Below, piece after piece: positions 1 through 5,294 of a DNA stretch of 5,535 bases. Under the pieces are notes generated by a model that saw only the letters and a list, made by a program, of their open reading frames with translations, was not told the DNA's origin and did not search any database. Source of the DNA: an uncultured Rhodospirillales bacterium. Lineage in GTDB: Bacteria > Pseudomonadota > Alphaproteobacteria > Rhodospirillales > Defluviicoccaceae. Position 1 is the stretch's first letter. Every line of letters begins with the position of its first letter. The position numbers and the translations under genes are program-made. The DNA lies in assembly GCA_937127205.1 (NCBI GenBank), contig CAKZLS010000244.1:1-5535 (forward strand), read 5' to 3'.

Positions 1-466
1 ACAGGGTGTAGCTCTCGGCCACGGCCATCAGCATCAGATGGTGGAGGTCGGCAACGAAGATCAACAGCACGCCGACGGTTCCGAAGAACCCCGAGATGGT
101 AGAACTTTGCTGCTCGGTCACCGGATCGTTGACCAGCGCGCTGGTGAGCGACGCGAAGTAGGAGGCGAACGTTCCGGCCACATGCAGCGACGCCACCACG
201 ATCCGCGCCAAAACGCCGAGAAACACCCCGATCAGCACTTCTCCGAGCAAGAGCAATCCCAGCGCCACCGGGGTGGCAGGCAGCCCCGGAAGCTGCTCCG
301 CCAATACCGGGGTGAGAAGGAAGCTGATGGTGAGCGCGAGCAACAGCCGAATGCGCATGCTGACATAACCGGCGCTGAATCCGGGCAGCACCGTGATGAC
401 CGCCCCGACGCGAACGAAGATGAGAATGAAGGCAAAGGTGTTGAGGGCGAGGAGCTGGTGGAGCAT
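1..466 (-). CDS. fliR: Flagellar export-gate membrane protein FliR (N-terminal part, cut by window edge)
   Basis: Only the first 155 codons are present; the gene continues past position 1. FliR proteins are usually about 250-260 residues, so roughly 60% is seen. FliR is an inner-membrane component of the flagellar type III export gate, with FliP and FliQ. Visible family features are the hydrophobic N-terminus, the LPGFSAGYVSMRIRLLLAL stretch (residues 27-45), a second hydrophobic block with GEVLIGVFLG (75-84), an NDP motif near 113-115, and ADLHHLMLMAVAESYTL (139-155), all typical of FliR. The ATG lies 12 bp after the fliQ stop, consistent with co-transcription and coupled translation. In related genomes flhB commonly follows, but that is outside the window. 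Identification is firm from the residue pattern plus gene order. Confidence 0.95.
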   Translation of the reverse strand, partial: MLHQLLALNTFAFILIFVRVGAVITVLPGFSAGYVSMRIRLLLALTISFLLTPVLAEQLPGLPATPVALGLLLLGEVLIGVFLGVLARIVVASLHVAGTFASYFASLTSALVNDPVTEQQSSTISGFFGTVGVLLIFVADLHHLMLMAVAESYTL

Positions 467-478
467 TAGTGATTCGGC

Positions 479-748
479 TCAACCGCCGGCGGCGATGCGG
501 TCGAACAGGGACTGGGTGAATTCAATCATGGTGGTCATCATGAAAGGCAGAAACACCACGATGGCCAGGAGAATGACCAGGATCTTCGGCACGAACGTCA
601 GGGTCATTTCCTGGATGGTGGTGAGCGCCTGAAACAGAGAGATCGCCAGACCGACGATCATGCCGGCCATCATCACCGGCCCGGCGGTCTTGAGAATCAT
701 GTACGTAGCCTCGCGGCCGATTTCGAGGACTGCGACCTCGTTCATCAT
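479..748 (-). CDS. fliQ: Flagellar export-gate membrane protein FliQ
   Basis: An 89-residue protein, the normal FliQ length. FliQ is a small two-helix inner-membrane protein that packs around the FliP-FliR core of the flagellar type III export gate. The sequence shows two hydrophobic segments, about residues 20-40 (AGPVMMAGMIVGLAISLFQA) and 52-76 (FVPKILVILLAIVVFLPFMM), separated by the conserved-type TTIQEMTLTFVPK turn. There are two adjacent ATG codons (748 and 745). I use the first; the second would remove one Met. Upstream is a GGCGGGAAA stretch, only a modest ribosome-binding match. The frame stays open far upstream across fliE, but that extension has no FliQ-like residues and is an antisense-free shadow in a GC-rich gene. 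It sits 38 bp after fliE and 12 bp before fliR. Confidence 0.95.
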   Translation of the reverse strand: MMNEVAVLEIGREATYMILKTAGPVMMAGMIVGLAISLFQALTTIQEMTLTFVPKILVILLAIVVFLPFMMTTMIEFTQSLFDRIAAGG

Positions 749-786
749 TGTATTTTTCCCGCCACCATCAACGCCTCGAGCCGACC

Positions 787-1107
787 CTAGATCGGCATCC
801 TCACGATATCCTTGTAGGCCTCGATAACCCGGTCGCGAACCGCGACCACGGTCTGCAGCGTCAAATCCGCCTCGGCAACCGCCGTCACCACCTGGTTCAG
901 GTCGGCGCTTTTCTCCACCGCCTGGGCGGCCACCTGTTCGCCGCTGTTGCCGGTTTTCACCGCTTGCTGCACGGCGTCCTTGACGAGATCGGCAAACCCG
1001 CCGCCGGATTGCGTGTCGGTGGTCGGCGGGCTCGGGTTGGCGGCGCCCTTGAGGGCTTGGTTGTAGGCTGAGATGGCGCTGGTCATGCCATTGACTGGAT
1101 TTACCAT
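787..1107 (-). CDS. fliE: Flagellar hook-basal body protein FliE
   Basis: A 106-residue protein, matching the usual size of about 100-110. FliE links the MS ring and export gate to the proximal rod and is needed early in rod assembly. The N-terminal third (residues 1-40) is variable and rich in Ala, Gly, Ser and Pro. The C-terminal part is diagnostic: FADLVKDAVQQAV (38-50), KSADLNQVVTAVAEADLTLQ (66-85), and the ending RDRVIEAYKDIVRMPI (91-106), which carries the near-universal AY-(K/Q)-(D/E)-I-x-R-M-P-I terminus. The ATG at 1107 follows GGGAGGA with about 10 bases between, the best ribosome-binding site in the flagellar set. It lies 32 bp after flgC and 38 bp before fliQ, so it is part of the same operon. 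Confidence 0.97.
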   Translation of the reverse strand: MVNPVNGMTSAISAYNQALKGAANPSPPTTDTQSGGGFADLVKDAVQQAVKTGNSGEQVAAQAVEKSADLNQVVTAVAEADLTLQTVVAVRDRVIEAYKDIVRMPI

Positions 1108-1139
1108 TGCGACTGTTTCCTCCCGTGTGTTGGCGGCGC

Positions 1140-1550
1140 TTAGCGCAGCACCTCGATGGTTGCCTGCACCATGGCTTTGGAAGCCTTAATGACATTTAGA
1201 TTGGCCTCGTAAGACCGTTGTGCTTCGCGCAAGTCAGCCATTTCGATCAACGAGTTGACATTCGGCGCCTGGACGTAACCGTCGCCGTTGGCGGCCGGAT
1301 GGCTCGGCTGGTACTTCAGCGGAAACGACGACGGATCCCGGCGCACCTTGCTGATTTCCACGGTCTCCAAACCGCTCTCGCGGTCGAGGGTATTTTTGAA
1401 GGTGACGGTCTTCCGCCGGTAGGGTTCGTCGCCCGGCGACGTGGGCAGGGAACTGGCGTTGGCGATATTTTCGGAAATTACCCGAATGCGGACGCCCTGG
1501 GTCTTCATCCCCGCCGCCGATATCTGCATGGTCTTCAGAACATCGCTCAT
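1140..1550 (-). CDS. flgC: Flagellar proximal rod protein FlgC
   Basis: A 136-residue protein of standard FlgC length. FlgC is one of the proximal rod subunits exported by the flagellar type III system and assembled on FliE and the MS ring. Family signatures are the N-terminal heptad-like segment MQISAAGMKTQGVRIRVISENIANAS (8-33), YRRKTVTF (44-51), YQPSHPAANGDGYVQAPNV (80-98), and the C-terminal coiled-coil segment EMADLREAQRSYEANLNVIKASKAM (103-127). The N- and C-terminal helices pair in rod proteins. The usual NT near the ANA motif is replaced by ANASSLPTSPGDEPYRR, a normal variant. The ATG is 15 bp after the flgB stop; GTGGA about 9 bases upstream is a plausible weak ribosome-binding site. 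Confidence 0.97.
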   Translation of the reverse strand: MSDVLKTMQISAAGMKTQGVRIRVISENIANASSLPTSPGDEPYRRKTVTFKNTLDRESGLETVEISKVRRDPSSFPLKYQPSHPAANGDGYVQAPNVNSLIEMADLREAQRSYEANLNVIKASKAMVQATIEVLR

Positions 1551-1565
1551 GGGATCATATCCACG

Positions 1566-1973
1566 CTAACGCCTGCCGCCGATGGCGGTTCGGATCATTC
1601 CGAGATGCTTGCGATAAAGCTCCGTGGTCAGCCGGTGCGTCACACTCGTTTCACTGATCTTCGCCATCTGTTCCTCGAGGATGACGGCGTTGCCCGCTGG
1701 CGCCGTTTCATAGGGCCGCCGGTTCACCTGGTCATCATAGGTCTTGGCGCTCTTGGTATGGCCGGCGAGATGATTTCCGTGGGTTGTCTCCATGGTCACC
1801 GGCGATAGTTGGCGATTTACCATTCCACGAAACTCGAGCGGCTTGATGTCGCGCGGGCGGTAGCCCGGCGTATCGGCGTTGGCAATGTTTTGAGCAAGCA
1901 CTTCCTGGCGCTGGCCCAACCACGCCAACCGCTGCTTCATCATGCCGAACAGGGAAACTTTGTTTAAATCCAT
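1566..1973 (-). CDS. flgB: Flagellar proximal rod protein FlgB
   Basis: A 135-residue protein, normal for FlgB, another proximal rod subunit secreted through the flagellar export gate. Evidence is the hallmark N-terminal segment LAQNIANADTPGYRPRDI (26-43), a central region with GNHLAGHT (66-73) and GNAVILEEQMAKISET (93-108), and the C-terminal helix LYRKHLGMIRTAIGGRR (119-135). It is the first gene of the minus-strand flagellar operon, followed after 15 bp by flgC. The ATG at 1973 gives the canonical M-x-L-x-K-x-x-L-F start, but the nearest purine-rich match, GAGAGG, is about 14 bases upstream, so translation initiation may be weak. Promoter candidates lie in the 329-bp region upstream. Confidence 0.97.
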   Translation of the reverse strand: MDLNKVSLFGMMKQRLAWLGQRQEVLAQNIANADTPGYRPRDIKPLEFRGMVNRQLSPVTMETTHGNHLAGHTKSAKTYDDQVNRRPYETAPAGNAVILEEQMAKISETSVTHRLTTELYRKHLGMIRTAIGGRR

Positions 1974-2049
1974 ATGGGATCAGCGCGCCTCTCATGAGTT
2001 CATTCGCCCGAGCGAGGAGTATCCGCACCGGTCTTTAAAATTTGGTAAA

Positions 2050-2062
2050 AATCCAATGGATT
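2050..2062. repeat. 13-bp odd palindrome upstream of flgB
   Basis: AATCCA-A-TGGATT is a perfect 6+1+6 inverted repeat about 77-89 bp upstream of the flgB start. Its one-base centre is too short for an RNA hairpin loop, so a protein-binding half-site pair is the more natural reading. It would fall just downstream of the transcription start implied by the sigma-54-like element. A palindrome this short can arise by chance, and no regulator is recognised. Confidence 0.3.
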
Positions 2063-2089
2063 CGCCGTTCGGAGGGTCTTGGGCCAAGG

Positions 2090-2105
2090 CGCAATATTTT
2101 AGCCG
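2090..2105 (-). promoter_or_regulatory. Weak sigma-54-like promoter element facing flgB
   Basis: On the minus strand the sequence reads CGGCTAAAATATTGCG. The invariant GG and GC dinucleotides are present with the correct 10 bases between them, and the -12 block TTGC matches; the rest of the -24 block matches the TGGCACG consensus poorly. It would start transcription near 2080, leaving a flgB leader of roughly 105 bases. Sigma-54 control of rod and hook genes is established in several alphaproteobacteria, which makes the placement sensible, but a match this partial is only suggestive. Confidence 0.27.
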
Positions 2106-2171
2106 GCGTCCCTGTGGCGATGGAGCATCTGCATGGGGCTTCGTTGGCGTTCAATACCAACCTCTGTATGC

Positions 2172-2208
2172 TTGCAACCATAAATTATTTGTAAATGTTA
2201 TGGTGCAA
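2172..2208. repeat. Bulged inverted repeat overlapping possible promoter hexamers
   Basis: The left arm TTGCAACCATAA (2172-2183) and right arm TTATGGTGCAA (2198-2208) are reverse complements except for one extra A in the left arm. They flank a 14-base AT-rich centre. On the plus strand TTGCAA (2172-2177) and TGTTAT (2196-2201), 18 bp apart, could be -35 and -10 hexamers for the GT39 gene, each a 4/6 match, so the arms would overlay the promoter. TGCAACC also recurs as a direct repeat at 2173 and 2204, 31 bp apart. The structure is seen directly; its role as operator or promoter is inference. Confidence 0.4.
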
Positions 2209-2225
2209 CCTTTATGAGTTTGCTC

Positions 2226-2262
2226 CTGCGGCCTCGCAGCCGGTGAATTCTTGCTTCGCCGG
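2226..2262 (+). other. Two abutting stem-loops in the presumed GT39 mRNA leader
   Basis: CTGCG-GCCT-CGCAG (2226-2239) forms a perfect 5-bp stem with a 4-base loop. It is immediately followed by CCGGTGAA-N7-TTCGCCGG (2240-2262), an 8-bp stem with one G-U pair and a 7-base loop. No base separates them, and the pair ends 40 bases before the GTG start. No run of T follows, so this does not look like an intrinsic terminator. It could be leader structure in the GT39 mRNA, but no known riboswitch or leader motif is recognised. Confidence 0.35.
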
Positions 2263-2302
2263 ACTGCACGTTTGAAATCTCAACCGCCAAAGATCAACGC
2301 CT

Positions 2303-3961
2303 GTGTCTTCGAATAGTCAGATCGTCTCTTGGGTCTTGAGAACCGTTGCGCCCCTGCTCGCGTTGATGATCCTCGCTGCTTGTCTGCGTTTTTATGAGAT
2401 TGGCCGGCTTCCGCTGTGGTTGGACGAAGCGTACAGTTTTTGGTTTTCGCGGCAATCCTTCCACTCGCTATGGACGTTCGTGCCCACGTTCGAGACGCAC
2501 CCGCCCGTCTACTATTCCTTGCTTCGGATTTGGCGCGTGTTCGGTGACGACGAAGCGGCGCTCCGGTCGCTTTCGGCGGTTCTCGGTATTTTGGCAGTCG
2601 CGGCGGTCTATCTGCTCGGCCGGATTGTCGGCGGTCCGCGCGACGGCGCCTGGATCGGCTTCGGCGCCGGCCTGATCTTTGCGATTTCGCCCATCCAGAT
2701 TCAATATGCCCAGGAAGCGCGGTCAGTGATGGCCGTTACACTGATCGTGTCGATCACGCTTTGTGGCGCGGCGTGGCTGATGCGCCATTCTAGCTCGGCT
2801 TGCCTGCCGTTTTTCGGCGTGACCGCGGGTGCCGCAGCCCGTCCGTCGCCAAAGTGGGCTTGGCTGGCGCTGATCGGCGGCGCGGGGGCGAGCCTTTGGC
2901 TGCACAATCTGGCGCCGGTGTTCGTGTTCAGTATTGGCACCGCCATGATCGTCTGGCTTGCATTTCAGCTCGCATGGAATCGGTCATTCGTCCTCAACGG
3001 TGTTCTGGCGTGCGTAGCGGTATTCATGCTCTGGGCCCCTTGGCTTCCATGGCTCCTCAAACAGGCGGAAGCGGTCTCCACGGTCTTTTGGATGAAGGCG
3101 CCGACGCTGGTTCAGATCATTGGCGCAATCTACTTTTTCTTCGGCGCGAAATACTCGTGGCCGATAGAGGCCTACGCGGCGCAGCCGGCTTTGCTGAGCG
3201 AGCCGGGTTCCGCCGGATCCGCAGATGGACTTGCCGGCGGGGCCGTATGGCTGGCAGCTCACCTCGGTCTCGGCGCCCTTGCGGCTACGGGATTGTGGCT
3301 AGTAGGCCGAAAATATGGCTGGCAACTCGCGACCCTGCTCGTCTCGGTCATGATTTTACCCATCCTCTTGACCCTCCTTGCAACCTTCACAATTAGGCCT
3401 ATCTTCGCGCCCCGCACGCTGATCTGGGTCAGCGTTCCCTTTTACGTGGCCCTTGCTGCGGGGATAACCGTTACCAACCGGGCCTGGGTCCGCGGACTTG
3501 TTCTCGCCGCTCTCTTCGTCCTGTTCGGATACGGCAGCCTGAACTACTACGCGGATCATGAAAAAGAGCCCTGGGATCAAATTGCCGAAATGGTGAAAGC
3601 CGGCTCCGGCCCTGGCGATGTGGTCGTCGCTGTCCCGAATTCGGTGGAGATTCCACTGGCCTATTACCTTGGCGACCGCCAGGCGGATTTGCCGGTCTAC
3701 GGATTGCCGGACCCGTTCCCAGCCATCGGCCTGACCAATCCGTACCCCGCGGGCATCGCCGCCGTTCCGGCGATAACGCCCGCCGATGTTCAGGCCTTGC
3801 AGTCACGCATCGATGGCCTGTCCTCCGGATGGCTGATCACACGTGCCGACGCGCTCTTCGACCCAGACGGACTGGTAGCCAAGACATTATCGGAAGACAA
3901 GTCCTTGTCATTGAAAGGCAGCTATGCGAAGGACAACATTCTGGTTTACCGCTTCGACTAG
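2303..3961 (+). CDS. GT39/ArnT-like polytopic membrane glycosyltransferase (GT-C fold)
   Basis: A 552-residue integral membrane protein. Bacterial GT39-type (PMT/ArnT-like) enzymes use polyprenyl-phosphate sugars and glycosylate proteins, lipid A or other glycans on the periplasmic face. A first transmembrane helix (about 14-30) is followed by RLPLWLDEAYSFWF (35-48); the Asp-Glu at 41-42 is the expected catalytic-loop acidic motif. HPPVYYSLLRIW (66-77), DDEAALRSLSAVLG (82-95), AQEARSV (136-142) and RPIFAPRTLIWVSVPF (365-380) are further family patterns. About ten hydrophobic segments precede a soluble C-terminal domain from about 415. The GTG start at 2303 is chosen because an in-frame stop lies at 2273-2275 with no other start between; the next ATG (residue 22) would cut into the first helix. 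No good ribosome-binding site is visible. Sugar and acceptor cannot be assigned. The downstream GT2-GtrA gene is a plausible donor maker. Confidence 0.88.
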   Translation: MSSNSQIVSWVLRTVAPLLALMILAACLRFYEIGRLPLWLDEAYSFWFSRQSFHSLWTFVPTFETHPPVYYSLLRIWRVFGDDEAALRSLSAVLGILAVAAVYLLGRIVGGPRDGAWIGFGAGLIFAISPIQIQYAQEARSVMAVTLIVSITLCGAAWLMRHSSSACLPFFGVTAGAAARPSPKWAWLALIGGAGASLWLHNLAPVFVFSIGTAMIVWLAFQLAWNRSFVLNGVLACVAVFMLWAPWLPWLLKQAEAVSTVFWMKAPTLVQIIGAIYFFFGAKYSWPIEAYAAQPALLSEPGSAGSADGLAGGAVWLAAHLGLGALAATGLWLVGRKYGWQLATLLVSVMILPILLTLLATFTIRPIFAPRTLIWVSVPFYVALAAGITVTNRAWVRGLVLAALFVLFGYGSLNYYADHEKEPWDQIAEMVKAGSGPGDVVVAVPNSVEIPLAYYLGDRQADLPVYGLPDPFPAIGLTNPYPAGIAAVPAITPADVQALQSRIDGLSSGWLITRADALFDPDGLVAKTLSEDKSLSLKGSYAKDNILVYRFD

Positions 3962-4081
3962 TACTGTGCGTAATTCTCCTTAAACCGATCTTTACGGATT
4001 TCGTGGAAGATTGCCGCGTTTGGACCGCAATTGGGTAACGCCCCGCGCCGCCAATCTCCATCCACTGTCAAACTGGCAATC

Positions 4082-5182
4082 ATGAACAATCCTCTCGAAC
4101 TCTCCGTCGTCGTTCCCACGCTGAACGAAAGTGAAAACCTTCCTGTTCTTATCGCCAAATTGGAAGAGGCGCTGAAAGGCGTCGAGTGGGAGGTCATCTT
4201 TGTTGACGATGATTCCGATGATGACACGGCGGAACTGGCACGACAGATCGGCACCACCAATCGGCGCGTGCGTTGCCTGCACCGGATCGGCCGGCGGGGC
4301 CTATCGGGCGCCTGTATCGAAGGCATGCTCGCAAGCCCCGCGCCCTATCTGGCAGTCATGGATGCCGACCTGCAGCACGATGAGACCCTGCTGCCGAAGA
4401 TGCTGGACGTTCTGAGAGCCGGCGATGCGGATGTGGTGATCGGCAGCCGGTACATGGAAGGCGGCGGCTTTGGGGAATGGGCGGAGTCGCGAAAGTCGAT
4501 CAGCCGCTTCGCCACCAGCCTCGGCCGCTTGGTCATGAAAAACAACGTCAGCGACCCAATGAGCGGCTTCTTCATGCTTCGCAAGGAAGCGTTTCACCAA
4601 TCGGTTCGTAAATTATCGGGCATCGGGTTTAAAATCCTGTTGGACATCCTGGCGTCGTCGCAGCGCGGTCTGCGGATCAAGGAGCTTCCGTTCGAGTTCC
4701 GCACACGCATTGCCGGCGAAAGCAAGCTCGACAGCATGGTCGCGTGGGAATATGTGATGATGCTGCTCGACAAGCTGATCGGCCATCTCGTGCCGATCCG
4801 GTTTGTCCTGTTCTCGGTTGTGGGCCTGTTCGGATTGGGTGTCCATTTGGCCGTTCTTGGGATCGTCCATAAAGGGCTTGGTGTCGAGTTCGCGCTGTCT
4901 CAGGGGATCGCGACCATGGTGGCCATGACCAACAACTTCGTGCTCAACAACATCTTCACTTACCGCGACAAGAGGCTTCACGGCCTGTCGTTCTTGCTGG
5001 GATTGCTCTCTTTCTTCGCGGTGTGCGGGGTCGGAGCGATCGCCAACATCGGGATCGCGGCCTACGTCTACGGTGTGGACGAATCCTGGTGGGTGGCCGG
5101 CGTCACCGGCGCGCTGGTGGGCGCGGTCTGGAACTATGCCGTTTCGTCCGTATATACGTGGCGCAAACCCAAGAAGGCGTGA
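4082..5182 (+). CDS. GT2 polyprenyl-phosphate sugar synthase fused to a GtrA membrane domain
   Basis: A 366-residue protein with two parts. Residues 6-230 form a dolichol-phosphate-mannose-synthase-like GT2 domain: SVVVPTLNESENLP (8-21), VDDDSDDDT (41-49), the metal-binding DADLQHD (94-100), GSRYMEGG (121-128), DPMSGFFMLRK (158-168), and GFKILLDIL (182-190) followed by FEFRTRIAGESKL (204-216). Residues 239-361 form a four-helix GtrA domain with the diagnostic NNFVLNNIFTYRDK (284-297) and a basic tail. Known family members load a sugar from a nucleotide donor onto polyprenyl phosphate, and GtrA domains are implicated in flipping the product. I start at ATG 4082, which begins just before the first strand; an in-frame TTG at 4031 would add 17 residues with no family likeness. 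No clear ribosome-binding site is seen. The 120 bp after the GT39 gene shows no gene or terminator, so co-transcription is likely but unproven. The sugar is unknown. Confidence 0.92.
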   Translation: MNNPLELSVVVPTLNESENLPVLIAKLEEALKGVEWEVIFVDDDSDDDTAELARQIGTTNRRVRCLHRIGRRGLSGACIEGMLASPAPYLAVMDADLQHDETLLPKMLDVLRAGDADVVIGSRYMEGGGFGEWAESRKSISRFATSLGRLVMKNNVSDPMSGFFMLRKEAFHQSVRKLSGIGFKILLDILASSQRGLRIKELPFEFRTRIAGESKLDSMVAWEYVMMLLDKLIGHLVPIRFVLFSVVGLFGLGVHLAVLGIVHKGLGVEFALSQGIATMVAMTNNFVLNNIFTYRDKRLHGLSFLLGLLSFFAVCGVGAIANIGIAAYVYGVDESWWVAGVTGALVGAVWNYAVSSVYTWRKPKKA

Positions 5183-5198
5183 GCGGCCCCGAAAGAAA

Positions 5199-5216
5199 AT
5201 GTGACCCTGTTCACAT
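5199..5216. promoter_or_regulatory. CRP-type operator (perfect TGTGA-N6-TCACA palindrome)
   Basis: ATGTGA-CCCTGT-TCACAT is a perfect 6+6 inverted repeat that contains the classical CRP half-sites with the right 6-base spacer. It begins 17 bases after the stop of the GT2-GtrA gene and lies upstream of the 62-residue gene. Its centre (5207.5) is exactly 41.5 bp upstream of the transcription start implied by the TATAGT box at 5237-5242. That is where a class II CRP/FNR-family activator sits, overlapping the -35 position. Which CRP/FNR paralogue would bind cannot be told from the site; an FNR or FixK protein would prefer TTGAT half-sites. Confidence 0.62.
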
Positions 5217-5230
5217 ATCCGTAATCGGAT
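5217..5230. repeat. Small inverted repeat in the promoter spacer
   Basis: ATCCG-TAAT-CGGAT is a perfect 5+5 inverted repeat with a 4-base centre. It directly follows the CRP-type palindrome and lies between it and the -10 box. It could be a second operator, for example for a repressor that blocks the same promoter, or chance. If transcribed from upstream it would form only a short hairpin with no T run. Confidence 0.3.
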
Positions 5231-5236
5231 TTCGCC

Positions 5237-5242
5237 TATAGT
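5237..5242 (+). promoter_or_regulatory. Candidate -10 box for the 62-residue gene
   Basis: TATAGT matches the sigma-70 TATAAT consensus at 5 of 6 positions. Counting 17 bp back puts the -35 hexamer at CATATC, which matches TTGACA at only one position; a poor -35 is expected for an activator-dependent promoter. The implied transcription start is about 5249, giving a leader of roughly 46 bases before the ATG at 5295. Confidence 0.5.
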
Positions 5243-5278
5243 GGATCGCATTCGGCGGGTCATATCGACTGATACCGA

Positions 5279-5293
5279 ACGTGGGAGCCACGT
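5279..5293 (+). promoter_or_regulatory. Hairpin enclosing the ribosome-binding site of the 62-residue gene
   Basis: ACGTGG-GAG-CCACGT is a perfect 6-bp stem with a 3-base loop that ends one base before the ATG at 5295. The Shine-Dalgarno sequence GGGAG (5283-5287), 7 bases from the ATG, is split between the 3' end of the left arm and the loop. The structure could therefore partly block ribosome access. It is a good start-site indicator and a possible translational control element; the latter is inference. Confidence 0.45.
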
Positions 5294-5294
5294 C

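Larger units (their letters stand above)
1974..2302. other. Divergent intergenic region between flgB and the GT39 gene
   Basis: This 329-bp stretch separates the minus-strand flagellar operon from the plus-strand glycosyltransferase genes, so it should carry both sets of 5' signals. I find no convincing coding sequence. A 91-codon plus-strand frame (1942-2217) overlaps the start of flgB antisense and its product resembles nothing I know. Composition is uneven: AT-rich patches at about 2035-2060, 2090-2100 and 2180-2200 sit among GC-rich sequence, as in a regulatory region. Specific candidates (sigma-54-like element, inverted repeats, stem-loops) are listed separately. Confidence 0.8.

Noticed and set aside
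38..469. A 143-codon plus-strand frame opposite fliR
   Set aside because: The product is almost entirely charged and polar residues, as expected for the antisense of a hydrophobic protein, and the minus strand encodes a clear FliR.
479..1195. A 238-codon minus-strand frame ending in FliQ, as if FliQ had a long N-terminal extension
   Set aside because: The extra 149 codons run through fliE in another frame and encode a low-complexity, Arg/Gly-rich product with no family likeness. The last 89 residues alone match FliQ in length and pattern.
1218..1808. A 196-codon plus-strand frame antisense to flgC and flgB
   Set aside because: It is the mirror of two well-supported rod genes, has no recognisable domain and no ribosome-binding site of note.
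1549..1982. The 9-mer ATGGGATCA (plus strand) next to both the flgB and flgC start codons
   Set aside because: Shared 9-mers are expected by chance in 5.5 kb, and the two copies are offset differently relative to the start codons.
1942..2217. A 91-codon plus-strand frame across the divergent intergenic region
   Set aside because: It begins inside flgB, crosses AT-rich regulatory-looking sequence, and its product has no known pattern. It has no supporting ribosome-binding site.
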